This document shows, one piece after another, positions 14,116 to 23,938 of a stretch of DNA of 49,123 nucleotides (position 1 is its first letter; the number at the start of each line of letters is the position of its first letter). The position numbers and the translations under genes are program-made. Origin of the DNA: an uncultured Ruminococcus sp. (GTDB lineage: Bacteria > Bacillota > Clostridia > Oscillospirales > Ruminococcaceae); assembly GCA_945877315.1 (NCBI GenBank), contig CAMCRP010000020.1, positions 1-49,123 on the forward strand, written 5' to 3'. The notes below the pieces were generated by a model. That model worked only from the letters and a program-made list of their open reading frames with translations, ran no database searches and was not told the DNA's origin.

Positions 14116-17100
14116 ATGGAAAGAAAATCCATCGGTACCCGAATATTTAATGTGGTGCTGGCAGTGCTTCTTGTGTTCCTGGCTGTGCCCTTGGGGACGT
14201 TTCAGAGCTCGGCGGCTGATGCAATAGCTTTTGAAGTTATTGAATTTACTATTGACGGTGTTGATGCAACTTCGGTTTCTTCAATAAGCGGCGGGGAACA
14301 CGTAGTGCTTCGTTTCAAAGGAACTGTTAATAATGCGTTACTGACAGCAGGTCAGCTGAATTTCTCATGTCCTCTGGGTCAGACTAACATTCAGCTTGAT
14401 TCAAGCGGGGAAGTGGCACTCAATGACGAATTCGGCGAGTTCCTCGGAACAATTTCCATCACAGACGGAACCGTCAATCTCACTCTTGACAGCGACTATG
14501 TCAGCAGACACAGCAACATCTCATTTAAGGGAGAGTCTAAGGGTAAGATCACAGTTGTTAAGACGGGCGACCCCAATCAGAAGGCTAATGTAGGCTTTGC
14601 AAATGTGACGGGTGCGCTTGTACAGAATATTCCCGTTGTGACTGTCAGCGATCTTGATGTTCAGAAGTGGACAAACGGAAATGTTTACCTTGAAGGCGGA
14701 AAGTACTATCAGAAGTACACCATTAAGGTGACAGCAAATGGAGATGTTCCCATAACCAATATTCATATCGAGGATATTGCCACCGGCCTTGGAGATATTA
14801 CAGGTGCGACATTCCCTGTGGATATTGCTTCGCTAGCTCCCGGTGAGGAGAAAACCTATAATTATACTCAGGAGATACCCAAATCTTCTATTACTGCGGG
14901 AACAGGCTCCAACAAGGCAAAGGTCACCTTCAACAAAAATGGTGTTCCCGCCGAAAAGATCACTCCCGAGGTAAAGTATAATTACAATACAAATGCAAGC
15001 ATCGGAAAGAGCGGCACTGCCGATAATACCACAGGTGAAATAACCTGGAAGGTACAGGTGCGTCACAGCTTTTTCACAGGTGACAAGGCTCAGGATAAGG
15101 CTTTGCTGAGCGGAGATACCTTTACAGATACCCTCGGCGCAGGTCAGACCGATACAGGCAGTATTTTTGCAGGCGGTGCAGCCGTTTCCGCAGATACATA
15201 TATTGACAATGCGACATTTGTCAGCGGTTGGCTCCCGTATTACGAATACACCTACAAGACAACATTTACTCCTTCAGCTTCTGCTGTCAAGAAGTATTAC
15301 AAGAACTCTGTTTCAGGCACAATTGAAGGCAAGCATGTTCAGACAGGCGATGTTTCCGTAGAGGTAGTTGGAATTCCCACTTCTGTTAATAAAGAAGCGG
15401 TAGGAAAGGTAAGCTCCGACGGATATATGCAGTGGAAGGTCACCTATGAGGTCAAGACACCGCTGTATTCTCTGGAACTTCGCGATAATGTCGGAAATAA
15501 GCATAAGCCTGTTGTTGACGATCCTGCATATCCCATAATCCTTAAGGTAAACGGCAGCGAAATTGCCGATTACACTAAAGACTCAAATATGGGCGAATGG
15601 AGCAATCTAAATATTAAGCTGAATAATGCAGGTTCACTTGCTGTCGGCGATAAGATTGAGCTTACATTTTTCACTAAGGCAAATAATTTCACAGGAGCAG
15701 CCGAAACCTATCCTAACAACGTTTCCGTTGTTATCAAGGAAACTGCTGATGGTGATGAGGTGTCCGTAAGCGACAATGCCGAGCACAAGGTCGATGTGGT
15801 TGAAGGCATCAAGGACAAGAAAAGCGACGGCAGTCTTGGAAAACTCCCTAAGTCAAAGTGGACTATCGTTCTGAACGGCAGTGAGCTTTCTTCCGCAGCA
15901 GTCGGACAGGTCATAGAGATAAGCGACAGAATGGTTGCTTCAAACAAGTGGGCTGGCTCTGTTACGGATTTGAATTCCTGGACTGCTTCGGACAAGCTTG
16001 ATCTGGGCGCAAAAATCACAGATGCGGCTCTTTACTGCGACGGTTCGCCTCTGACAACACCTGTCGGAATGTCAAGCAATACTGTTACAGGTGAGCTGAG
16101 AACAACATTTACTGTTACAATTACTCCTGAGCTGGCAGGATTATTTGCAGCAAACAAGAACGTTGACCTTGTTTACAATGCAGAGTATGACCCCGAAAAA
16201 TTCTATGTTGAGGGCTGGAGCAGCTGCAATATCTGGAATTATGCGGATATGAAGCTTGACGGTTCTGTTGGAAACAATGTCCTCAGGTGGGAGTACAAGG
16301 ACAGAAATGTTTCCGATATGCTCAAAAAGGATTACATTTACAGTACCGACAGCAGCCAGAATGTTGTTAAGTATGAGATAATTGCCAATAATTCGGGTGC
16401 TGTACTGGGCGGAGATATTTCTATAAAGGATACTCTCGGCAGCTGTCTTACTCTTCTTAAAAACGAAACTTATCCTCTGAAGGTGGAGGTAGGCTACGGA
16501 ACAGAGTACACAGCTTACACATTTACCGAAAATTCCGCACACAGCTTTACTATTTCGGGTCTTCCCGACGGACAGCGCATTAAGATAACCTATTACGCAA
16601 AGATAGTTGGCAAACAGGCGGGAGATGTCCTGACCGATGAGGAGGGCGGAAACCGTGTTGAGCTTCTCTACGGCTCGGATACCGCCGCTAATGTGTTCAA
16701 GGAAAGCTTTGGCGTTGTCCTTGAAAGTAAATTCAGCGGAACAGGCAACAATCTTTCCATCAATATCAGAAAATTCTATAAGAACACAAGCGGGTTAAGC
16801 GTAAAGCTTTCGGGTGCGGAATTCACATTTGCACCTGTTGAGTTTGTTGACGGTGCGGTTACGGATATTCCTATGGACCCCGGACTTTACCCGACTATTA
16901 CAAGTTCACCCTACACAGGTGCGGACGGTCAGCTCACCAATACAGCAGTCGGCTTCAAAAACGATGTTGTTTATAAGGTGACGGAAACTGTTGTCCCGGA
17001 CGGATTTGCTATCGGCGGTGATTTCCCCGAGTATATCATCTTTAAGTCGGTAGGAAATACGACGAATTACCCGGGTGTGGAATCTCTTATAAGCGATGAT

Positions 17101-19587
17101 AAGCTTGAGATCGAGAATGTTCCCGATACCGCCAAGCTGCCTTCCGTTGTAACATTCAGCAAGAAAAATGTCGGCGGGGAAGAATTGGCAGGTGCTAAGC
17201 TCTCTATTATCGGTGCAGATTTCACAGCTGCGGATATTACGGCAGTATACGGCACAGGTGCCTCCGAGATCAGCAAAAACAATGTTTCGCTGACCTACAT
17301 TTCGGGAAAGACACCCACAGTTATAAAGGGACTTCCCGCAGGCACTTATAAGCTTCATGAAGAAGCTGCTCCCGAGGGCTATCTCAAGACAACCGACATT
17401 ACCTTCGTTATAACCGATGGAGGCAAGGTTCTTGTAAACGGCAGTGAGGTTACTGCTGTTACTATGGTAGATAAGGCGGAGGGCGTGACTGTTGTTTCGT
17501 CTACAGTAACCCTTAGCAAGACAGATGTTGGCGGCAATGAGCTGGCAGGTGCGAAGATAACTGTCAGCGGTGCAGATTTTACCAGATCGGATATAACCGT
17601 TACCTACGGTGAAAACGGTTCGGGCGTTTCCAAAACAGGTACATCTCTGACATACATTTCGGGAACTACTCCCACAGTTATCAAGGGACTTCCCGCAGGA
17701 AACTATATCATGCACGAGGAGGCAGCTCCCGAGGGCTATCTTGTTGCGACAGATATTGCGTTTACCGTTACCGCAGACGGCAAGGTGCTTGTTGGCGGCA
17801 ATGAGGTAAATTCCATTACAATGGTCGATGAAGCAAAACCCACGGTCACTGAGCCTAACACGGTAACTCTCAGCAAAAAGAATGTCGGCGGCAATGAGCT
17901 TGCAGGCGCAAAGATCACCGTCAGCGGCACTGATTTCACAAGTGAAGCCGTTAAGGTCGAGGTTGGCACGGGGGCTTCTGTTGTTACCAAAAACGGCACA
18001 TCTTTGACCTATATTTCGGGAACAATACCCACAGTTATTAAGGGACTTCCCGCAGGAAACTATATCATGCACGAGGAGGCAGCTCCCGAGGGCTATCTTG
18101 TTGCGACAGATATTGCGTTTACCGTTACCGCAGACGGCAAGGTTCTTGTTGGCGGAAATGAGGTAAATTCCGTTACAATGGTCGATGAAGCAAAGCCTGA
18201 GGACACTGTTCCGTTTGCGGTAACTCTCAGCAAAAAGAATGTTGGCGGAACTGAACTGGCAGGTGCAAAGATCATCGTCAGCGGCGCAGATTTCACAAGC
18301 AGCGATGTTAAGGTCGAGCTTGGCACGGGGGCTTCCGTTGTTACCAAAAACGGCACATCTCTGACCTATATTTCGGGAACAATTCCCACAGTTATCAAGG
18401 GACTTCCAGCAGGAAACTATACCATGCACGAGGACGCTGCTCCCGAGGGATATCTTGTTGCGACAGATATTGCGTTTACCGTTACCGCAGACGGCAAGGT
18501 GCTTGTTGGCGGCAATGAGGTAAATTCCGTAACAATGGTCGATGAAGCAAAAATCATAAGCACAGTAACTCTCAGCAAGACAGATGTTGGCGGCAATGAG
18601 CTGTCAGGCGCAAAGATCACCATCAACGGCGTAAATCTCAAAAATCAGAATGTTGATATTCAGCTTGGAGAAGGAGCTTCTTTAGTTGCTGACGCACGTT
18701 ATTATATCACCTACATTTCGGGAACGACCCCCACAGTTATCAAGGGACTTTCCGCAGGTGATTACACCATGCACGAGGAGGCAGCTCCCGACGGTTATCT
18801 TGTCGCTTCTGATATTTCATTCACCGTGACTGACGATGGAAAGGTACTTGTTGGCGGCAGCGAGGTAAATGCTGTAACAATGGTCGATGAGGCTAAATCC
18901 GATGGTCCCGCTCCTTCAAGAGTAATTCTCAGCAAGCGCAGCTTCGGCGACGAAGAGCTGGCAGGTGCGAAGATCGTTGTTTCAGGTACAGATTTCACAA
19001 GTAATGACATCAGGATAAGGCTTGGTTCAGGTGCTTCTCTTGTTTCTAAGGACAGCACATCTATGACATACATTTCGGGACGAACACCTACTGTTATTGA
19101 GGGACTCCCCGCAGGTGAATACACCATGCACGAGGAGGCAGCTCCCGAGGGATATCTTGTTGCAACGGATATTAAGTTTACCGTTACCTCTTCAAAGAAT
19201 GTTCTGGTAGATGGCATCAAGACTTCTTCCGTTATAATGTTCGATAAGGCTGATGATAATTATAAGCCGGGCGACGAGCCCGAGGACAAGCCGGGTGACG
19301 AGCCCGAGGACAAGCCTGATGACGTGCCCGAGGACAAGCCTGATGAAGAGCACGAGGACAAGCCCGGAAAGCTTCCCACACCCTCAGGCGACGGTACAAG
19401 TGTAATCTACAAACCCTTGCCCGAAACTGAGCCCGTAGAGGATACCGAGGACGTTTCTTCGGGAGCAGGTGCTGAGGATATTTCCGAAGCGGTTGAGGCA
19501 GAGCCTGTAGCTGCGCTTGTTATCGCAGCTGTTGTTCTGGCAGCGGGAACTGCATTTGTCCTTATTCGCAGACGAATCCGCAAGTAA
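14116..19587 (+). CDS. Large cell-surface protein with SpaA/Cna-B-type repeats
   Basis: The 1823-residue protein starts with a signal peptide (VVLAVLLVFLAVPLGTF, cleavage near SSAADA at about 34). Residues 35 to about 860 hold several beta-sandwich modules of the DUF11/adhesin kind. A first prealbumin-like module lies at about 865-1000. Six SpaA/Cna-B-like repeats of about 119 residues follow, each with LAGAKI, TYISG.TPTVIKGLPAG and HEEAAPEGYL; such folds often carry self-made Lys-Asn isopeptide bonds. The end has an acidic proline repeat (KPGDEPED, four copies), one membrane helix and the tail RRRIRK. There is no LPXTG motif (only LPTPS and LPETE, poorly placed), so the protein is probably membrane-anchored. 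The ATG has AAAGGAAG nearby. An adhesin or surface stalk is the likely role; a pilin seems less likely without a sortase gene here. Confidence 0.87.
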   Translation: MERKSIGTRIFNVVLAVLLVFLAVPLGTFQSSAADAIAFEVIEFTIDGVDATSVSSISGGEHVVLRFKGTVNNALLTAGQLNFSCPLGQTNIQLDSSGEVALNDEFGEFLGTISITDGTVNLTLDSDYVSRHSNISFKGESKGKITVVKTGDPNQKANVGFANVTGALVQNIPVVTVSDLDVQKWTNGNVYLEGGKYYQKYTIKVTANGDVPITNIHIEDIATGLGDITGATFPVDIASLAPGEEKTYNYTQEIPKSSITAGTGSNKAKVTFNKNGVPAEKITPEVKYNYNTNASIGKSGTADNTTGEITWKVQVRHSFFTGDKAQDKALLSGDTFTDTLGAGQTDTGSIFAGGAAVSADTYIDNATFVSGWLPYYEYTYKTTFTPSASAVKKYYKNSVSGTIEGKHVQTGDVSVEVVGIPTSVNKEAVGKVSSDGYMQWKVTYEVKTPLYSLELRDNVGNKHKPVVDDPAYPIILKVNGSEIADYTKDSNMGEWSNLNIKLNNAGSLAVGDKIELTFFTKANNFTGAAETYPNNVSVVIKETADGDEVSVSDNAEHKVDVVEGIKDKKSDGSLGKLPKSKWTIVLNGSELSSAAVGQVIEISDRMVASNKWAGSVTDLNSWTASDKLDLGAKITDAALYCDGSPLTTPVGMSSNTVTGELRTTFTVTITPELAGLFAANKNVDLVYNAEYDPEKFYVEGWSSCNIWNYADMKLDGSVGNNVLRWEYKDRNVSDMLKKDYIYSTDSSQNVVKYEIIANNSGAVLGGDISIKDTLGSCLTLLKNETYPLKVEVGYGTEYTAYTFTENSAHSFTISGLPDGQRIKITYYAKIVGKQAGDVLTDEEGGNRVELLYGSDTAANVFKESFGVVLESKFSGTGNNLSINIRKFYKNTSGLSVKLSGAEFTFAPVEFVDGAVTDIPMDPGLYPTITSSPYTGADGQLTNTAVGFKNDVVYKVTETVVPDGFAIGGDFPEYIIFKSVGNTTNYPGVESLISDDKLEIENVPDTAKLPSVVTFSKKNVGGEELAGAKLSIIGADFTAADITAVYGTGASEISKNNVSLTYISGKTPTVIKGLPAGTYKLHEEAAPEGYLKTTDITFVITDGGKVLVNGSEVTAVTMVDKAEGVTVVSSTVTLSKTDVGGNELAGAKITVSGADFTRSDITVTYGENGSGVSKTGTSLTYISGTTPTVIKGLPAGNYIMHEEAAPEGYLVATDIAFTVTADGKVLVGGNEVNSITMVDEAKPTVTEPNTVTLSKKNVGGNELAGAKITVSGTDFTSEAVKVEVGTGASVVTKNGTSLTYISGTIPTVIKGLPAGNYIMHEEAAPEGYLVATDIAFTVTADGKVLVGGNEVNSVTMVDEAKPEDTVPFAVTLSKKNVGGTELAGAKIIVSGADFTSSDVKVELGTGASVVTKNGTSLTYISGTIPTVIKGLPAGNYTMHEDAAPEGYLVATDIAFTVTADGKVLVGGNEVNSVTMVDEAKIISTVTLSKTDVGGNELSGAKITINGVNLKNQNVDIQLGEGASLVADARYYITYISGTTPTVIKGLSAGDYTMHEEAAPDGYLVASDISFTVTDDGKVLVGGSEVNAVTMVDEAKSDGPAPSRVILSKRSFGDEELAGAKIVVSGTDFTSNDIRIRLGSGASLVSKDSTSMTYISGRTPTVIEGLPAGEYTMHEEAAPEGYLVATDIKFTVTSSKNVLVDGIKTSSVIMFDKADDNYKPGDEPEDKPGDEPEDKPDDVPEDKPDEEHEDKPGKLPTPSGDGTSVIYKPLPETEPVEDTEDVSSGAGAEDISEAVEAEPVAALVIAAVVLAAGTAFVLIRRRIRK
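17149..19250 (+). repeat. Six tandem SpaA-module repeats, period 357 bp
   Basis: Repeat units begin at about 17149, 17506, 17863, 18220, 18565 and 18922. The spacing is 357 bp except for one of 345 bp. Units 2-4 are nearly identical at DNA level over their second halves, which points to recent duplication or gene conversion. Units 1, 5 and 6 have diverged. Confidence 0.9.
19264..19359 (+). repeat. Four 24-bp repeats coding KPGDEPED
   Basis: Four copies in frame of an 8-codon unit, the first two almost identical, encode an acidic proline-rich stalk before the membrane anchor. Such stalks usually span the cell wall. Confidence 0.9.
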
Positions 19588-19607
19588 AAGCAAAATATAA
19601 ACAACAG

Positions 19608-19646
19608 GCACCCTTGCCGCTGTGATTGGCGGTAAGGGTGCTTTTT
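19608..19646 (+). terminator. Terminator after the surface protein
   Basis: A 13-bp stem (19608-19620 with 19629-19641, one G-U pair) with an 8-nt loop, followed by TTTTT. It lies 20 bp after the stop codon. Confidence 0.9.
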
Positions 19647-19661
19647 GGTCAGCTTCAAGGC

Positions 19662-20546
19662 TCACTTGTAGTGTTTTTTAAGAATATAGATGAACTCTTT
19701 TGTCAGCTCATTTGAACTGCTGTTCTTGTAATATACGCCGATGGCTATATCGGCACAGTCGATAATGCGAATACTTTTCACTTTCGGACTGTCGGGAATG
19801 ATTTTCTCGGGCATAACGGCAATGCCGCAGCCCAACTCTGCCAGAAGGCAGATCTCTTCGGCAGTAGAACAGAAGTGTACCATAGAATGTGTTCTGTTTC
19901 CGATAAACGCATTTTCGGAATCTAAAATATCCTTTAATGCTTTTGGGGCTGACATAAGGAGAAGCGGATACTGTTCTAGTGCTTTGATCTGCTCGATAGT
20001 TACCGATTCACAATTGTAAATAGGATATTTGTCGGTGCAGACGCAATAAATATGCTCTTTAAACAGTCTTTTGAAGGATATGCTATCATTACCGGAAATA
20101 TTGTTTTCTATATCAATGATCATATCAAGCTGTTCATCATAAAGTGCCCTGAAAAGCTGTACCATACTGTCGACCATCAGCTTAGGGCAGCATTTGTTGT
20201 ATTTCGCAAGCAATTCCTTTAATGGCTCGTACAGAAGCTTTATGTGTGAGGTAAGCCTTATTCCTATCGAAAGCTGTTTTGATTCGTTATGTAAATCGAT
20301 AAAGCGATTTTTGGCTTTGGTACTTGTCTGTATGATGACTTTTGCATCGTTTATAAGCATTGCTCCCTCAATAGTAAGAGCAACGCTTCTGGTGGAATGC
20401 TTGAAAAGGCGCACGTTCAGCTCGTTCTCAAGATTTTTTATTTGCTTTGTTACCGCAGGCTGTGTGACGTTCAATATCTCCGCTGCTTTGGCAAAATTAA
20501 GTGTTTCCGCTACGGTAAGGAAACATTCCAGCTGAAAAGTGTTCAT
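19662..20546 (-). CDS. LysR-family transcriptional regulator
   Basis: A 294-residue LysR protein. The N-terminal winged helix-turn-helix is typical (FLTVAETLNFAKAAEILNVT, then QPAVTKQIKNLENELNVRLF). The rest forms the two-lobe effector domain (about 90-294), whose ligand cannot be read from sequence. A GGAGGG site precedes the ATG. It is divergent from a chemoreceptor gene, with a T-N11-A operator between them, so it may control that gene and itself. LysR proteins usually activate the divergent neighbour when bound to a small effector. Confidence 0.92.
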   Translation of the reverse strand: MNTFQLECFLTVAETLNFAKAAEILNVTQPAVTKQIKNLENELNVRLFKHSTRSVALTIEGAMLINDAKVIIQTSTKAKNRFIDLHNESKQLSIGIRLTSHIKLLYEPLKELLAKYNKCCPKLMVDSMVQLFRALYDEQLDMIIDIENNISGNDSISFKRLFKEHIYCVCTDKYPIYNCESVTIEQIKALEQYPLLLMSAPKALKDILDSENAFIGNRTHSMVHFCSTAEEICLLAELGCGIAVMPEKIIPDSPKVKSIRIIDCADIAIGVYYKNSSSNELTKEFIYILKKHYK

Positions 20547-20583
20547 CTTGACCCTCCGTTTGATTACCGTTATTATTCACATT

Positions 20584-20600
20584 AATAACTATTCGTTATT
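20584..20600. promoter_or_regulatory. LysR box (T-N11-A inverted repeat)
   Basis: AATAAC (20584-20589) and GTTATT (20595-20600) surround TATTC and contain the T-N11-A pattern of LysR sites. Its centre is about 63 bp upstream of the predicted start site of the chemoreceptor (near 20655), the classic recognition-site position. It also lies near the probable start of the lysR transcript (TATAAT on the minus strand at about 20603-20608). Confidence 0.65.
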
Positions 20601-20619
20601 TATTATAACATATCTTTAT

Positions 20620-20648
20620 TTCACATTCAAGTACTATTGTGTTATAAT
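20620..20648 (+). promoter_or_regulatory. Promoter of the chemoreceptor gene
   Basis: TTCACA (20620-20625), 17 bp and TATAAT (20643-20648) with TG at the extended position. It is 34 bp upstream of the ATG. Confidence 0.75.
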
Positions 20649-20681
20649 AATAAAAAGTATCGTCCAAAGTGAGGAATTTTT

Positions 20682-22709
20682 ATGGAAAAACGAAATATTT
20701 GCAGGATAGGGCTGAAGGTAACGGTTGCTGTTTTGATAGTTCAGGCAGCTGTATTTCTGTTTCTTTTCCTTTTTGTCAATAATTCACTGACATATACGAT
20801 GAACAACAGTGCGGAAAGCAGTATAAAAACTGCGGTCATTGACCGTTCTGAGATCATTGAGAATTATATTCAGTCTACGGAGGACACGCTGACTGCGTAT
20901 CTCAAGGCTGAGCAGATATATAACCTTTTAAGCGACAGTTCAAATGAAGAGTATGTTGCCGCTGCGCAGAAATATACGGAGAATTTCAGTAAGGATCTGT
21001 CACATCTTGAGGGAATTTACGCAAGCAACTGGGGAACACAGATGCTCACTCATACCAACTCAAAGGTTGTCGGAAAGGTCACACGTCCCGATGAGGACAA
21101 GCGCAAACAGCTCCATGATGCGATCACCGCAACAGATGGGGTTTACAACACCGGTATCCTTATTTCGCCTGCCAGCGGTTTGCAGATAATTTCTATGTAT
21201 AAAGCCGTTAAGAATGATTCGGGTGAATATATCGGTCTTGGCGGTATTGGAATTTTCACAGACGGTCTGGTGGAAAAGCTTGACAAGCTTGGTCTTGAGG
21301 GAATGCCGTCGGCTCAGTATTATCTTGTTAATGTAAACACGGGAGAATATATCTTCCACCCCGATGCGGAAAAGATAACAACTATTGCTGATGAACAGTT
21401 CGTGACCGACATAATCGCAAAGGTAAAGGACAGCGGCGGTGAGGTCTGCGATTACATAAAATACAAGGAATCCGGCACTGAATATATTGCCGCATTCAAC
21501 AGCATAAGCAGTCAGGGCTGGGTATTTATTATGGCAGACAACACCAAAGAGGTTTTTGCGTCTGCAAATCATCTCAGGATAATGCTTTTGATATTCTGCA
21601 TTCTCGGTGCTATAGTGCTTTCGGTAATTGTCTACATTGTTATCGGAGGTGCTATTCGCCCCATAAAAACCGTTGAGAACACTATCATCAGCATAGGAAA
21701 TATTCAGCTTGATGCAGCCGACGAGCTTGTCGGTCTGACGGCAAGAAATGACGAGATCGGTCACATTGCTTCTGCCACACAGCAGCTTTGCTACAATCTG
21801 AAAAACGCTGTCAGTGACATTGGACGTATTCTCGGAGAAATGGCGAATAAAAATCTTGCAGTTGATACCGAGCTCAACAGCGGTTTTTATGCGGGAGATC
21901 TCGGTGAACTGCTTGACGATCTTCGCAAAATACAGACAAATCTTGTTGATGTAATGGGCAATATTGTTACCGCCGCAGAACAGGTAAACAGCGGTTCGGG
22001 AGAGGTGGCTTCGGGGGCTCAGATGCTTTCTCAGGGAACTATCGAGCAGACTGCTTCTATTGAGGGGCTTGCACATAACATCAGGGACTTTGATGCTCAG
22101 GTCATGTCAAATTCCGAAAACTGCACCGAGGCACGCCGTCTTATCGAAAAGACTTACGATTATGCAAGCGACGTAAACGAAAAGATGAAAAAGCTGACTT
22201 CGGCTATGGAAAATATCAACGATACGTCCACGAAGATCGGAAACATCATCAAGACTATCGAGGACATCGCATTCCAGACAAATATCCTTGCGCTTAATGC
22301 CGCAGTTGAAGCAGCAAGAGCAGGCGCAGCGGGCAAGGGCTTTGCGGTAGTAGCAGATGAGGTCCGAAATCTGGCAGCTAAATCCGCAGAAGCCGTCAAC
22401 GACACAACTGCACTTATTGCAAGCTCTGTTGAAGCGGTAAACAGCGGTACAAGCATTACTTCGGAAACTGCCGCCGCCATACGTTCGCTCAGCGAATATA
22501 CCGAATCCGTTAAGCGGTTGGTGGAGAGCATTGCCGAGGCAAGTGTTCAGCAGTCCGAAATGATAAGGACTGTCAACAGCGAGATAGACCGCATTTCCAA
22601 CGTTGTTCAGGCAAATTCCGCAACTGCCGAGGAAAGCGCAGCCGCTTCGGAAGAGCTTTCGGGACAGGCGGGAATGCTCAAGGAGCTTATTGGCAGCTTT
22701 GAACTTTAA
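20682..22709 (+). CDS. Methyl-accepting chemotaxis protein
   Basis: A 675-residue transmembrane chemoreceptor. The first membrane helix is at about 11-33 and the second at about 300-325. Between them lies an extracellular sensor of about 260 residues of the Cache type ([53 protein letters not shown]). HAMP follows. The cytoplasmic signalling hairpin has the highly conserved tip [20 protein letters not shown] and [13 protein letters not shown], which contact CheA and CheW. The ligand is unknown; Cache sensors often bind amino acids or small carboxylates. The neighbouring flagellin and FliB genes agree with motility. A LysR box lies upstream, so expression may depend on an effector. RBS GAGG precedes the ATG. 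Confidence 0.93.
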   Translation: MEKRNICRIGLKVTVAVLIVQAAVFLFLFLFVNNSLTYTMNNSAESSIKTAVIDRSEIIENYIQSTEDTLTAYLKAEQIYNLLSDSSNEEYVAAAQKYTENFSKDLSHLEGIYASNWGTQMLTHTNSKVVGKVTRPDEDKRKQLHDAITATDGVYNTGILISPASGLQIISMYKAVKNDSGEYIGLGGIGIFTDGLVEKLDKLGLEGMPSAQYYLVNVNTGEYIFHPDAEKITTIADEQFVTDIIAKVKDSGGEVCDYIKYKESGTEYIAAFNSISSQGWVFIMADNTKEVFASANHLRIMLLIFCILGAIVLSVIVYIVIGGAIRPIKTVENTIISIGNIQLDAADELVGLTARNDEIGHIASATQQLCYNLKNAVSDIGRILGEMANKNLAVDTELNSGFYAGDLGELLDDLRKIQTNLVDVMGNIVTAAEQVNSGSGEVASGAQMLSQGTIEQTASIEGLAHNIRDFDAQVMSNSENCTEARRLIEKTYDYASDVNEKMKKLTSAMENINDTSTKIGNIIKTIEDIAFQTNILALNAAVEAARAGAAGKGFAVVADEVRNLAAKSAEAVNDTTALIASSVEAVNSGTSITSETAAAIRSLSEYTESVKRLVESIAEASVQQSEMIRTVNSEIDRISNVVQANSATAEESAAASEELSGQAGMLKELIGSFEL

Positions 22710-22773
22710 TGCCCACAAAAGCACTCTTGTTTCCTGTTGTCGGAATAGGGAGTGACATACAATATCCTATAGT

Positions 22774-22811
22774 AAAGCCGCACACAGAGTAAAAGCTTTG
22801 TGTGCGGCTTT
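22774..22811. terminator. Terminator between chemoreceptor and cysteine desulfurase genes
   Basis: A 16-bp stem (22774-22789 with 22796-22811, one G-U pair) with loop TAAAAG. T-rich sequence follows on the plus strand. It lies 2 bp from the stop of the convergent gene, so it probably serves both. Confidence 0.85.
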
Positions 22812-22812
22812 C

Positions 22813-23937
22813 TTATTTTGCAAGCTTTCTGACGGCGTGAATAAGTCCGTCGACCTCTTCGGGTTTGTTAAGGGTTGACGGTGCAAAGCGGACGCCGCCG
22901 TCGGGGAGAGTGCCGATGCTTTTGTGTGCAAGCCCCGAGCAGTGCAGTCCACCTCGGAGAGCAAAGCCCATATCACTGAGCTTTGAAGCGGTTTCGTTGG
23001 ACGGCATTCCCTTGATATTGAACAAAACAATAGGGAGATAGTTTGCGCCGTTTTCACGGTAAATTATAACATTTGTGATAGGTGCTATCCCCGAAATAAA
23101 ACGGCTGCAAAGCTCACTTTCGTATCGGTAAATGCGTTCTGGTGTAAGCCGTTTGACGTAAGAAACGCCTGCATTCAGGGCAATTATCCCCGCTGTGTTC
23201 ACAGTGCCGCTTTCAAGGGCGTCGGGGAGAAAGGCGGGTTGTTCAAGCTCCACAGAGGTGCTGCCTGTGCCGCCCTGGATAATTGGTGAGATGGGGAATT
23301 TTCCGTCGGTAATGAGCAAGCCGGTGCCCGTGGGTCCGTAAAGTGCCTTGTGTCCTGCTGTACAGAGGACGTTGATGCCGTCCGACAGCCCTATGGGAAT
23401 AACTCCGCACGCCTGTGCGCCGTCAACGATAAAGCAGAGATTGTTTTCCGCCGCAATTTCAGCTATTTCACGGAACGGAAGTATCTGCCCCGTAACGTTA
23501 CTCCCCGCAGTGCAGATGATAGCCTTTGTTTCGGGACGTATAAGCGTCCTGAACGATTGTACAGTCAGCTTATCTTCCGGAAAAACCTCCGCAATGCTGT
23601 ATTTTACACCCGTTTTTGACATAGCATAAACGGGACGGGCGACCGAGTTGTGCTCAAAGGACGAGATTATAACATGGTCAGAGGGCTTAACTATCCCCTT
23701 GATGGCAAGGTTAAGGGCGTGAGTGCAGTTCAGAGTGAAAATGACATTTTCGGGTTCTGAGGAAAACATTTCCGCAATGTTTTTCCTTGCTGCGAATACT
23801 GCTTCTGCCGCTTTCAGGGACAGAGAGTGTCCGCTTCTGCCCGGATTTCCGCCGTATCTTTCAAGCGCAAGAGCGGCGGCTGCCTTGACGGAGCGAGGCT
23901 TTGGAAAGGTTGTGGCTGAGTTGTCAAAGTTTATCAT
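22813..23937 (-). CDS. Class V aminotransferase, cysteine desulfurase-like
   Basis: A 374-residue PLP enzyme of the NifS/SufS superfamily. It shows INFDNSATTFPKP at the N-terminus, the PLP Lys in TAGHKALYGPTG (about 195), and the catalytic loop Cys in RGGLHCSGLAH (about 340), which resembles the group II (SufS/CsdA) loop. These enzymes take sulfur, or selenium, from cysteine or selenocysteine as an enzyme persulfide for transfer. The gene after which it is translated encodes a DUF3343 protein, thought to be a sulfur or selenium carrier, with a 1-nt gap between stop and start. In other clostridia this pair occurs near selenium genes. Iron-sulfur assembly is the alternative, but no sufU/sufB lies here. 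Confidence 0.88.
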   Translation of the reverse strand: MINFDNSATTFPKPRSVKAAAALALERYGGNPGRSGHSLSLKAAEAVFAARKNIAEMFSSEPENVIFTLNCTHALNLAIKGIVKPSDHVIISSFEHNSVARPVYAMSKTGVKYSIAEVFPEDKLTVQSFRTLIRPETKAIICTAGSNVTGQILPFREIAEIAAENNLCFIVDGAQACGVIPIGLSDGINVLCTAGHKALYGPTGTGLLITDGKFPISPIIQGGTGSTSVELEQPAFLPDALESGTVNTAGIIALNAGVSYVKRLTPERIYRYESELCSRFISGIAPITNVIIYRENGANYLPIVLFNIKGMPSNETASKLSDMGFALRGGLHCSGLAHKSIGTLPDGGVRFAPSTLNKPEEVDGLIHAVRKLAK

Positions 23938-23938
23938 T

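Noticed and set aside
16906-18429. A long open frame (about 500 codons) on the minus strand across the surface-protein repeats
   Set aside because: It is the antisense of the near-identical repeats, which copy the same stop-free phase several times. It has no ribosome site and the plus-strand frame is clearly coding.
19264-19359. Possible CRISPR-like short repeats
   Set aside because: The 24-bp units are in frame, without spacers, and encode a KPGDEPED stalk.
19420-19440. LPETE as a sortase signal in the surface protein
   Set aside because: It lacks the Gly and stands about 40 residues before the membrane helix, too far for a normal sortase motif.
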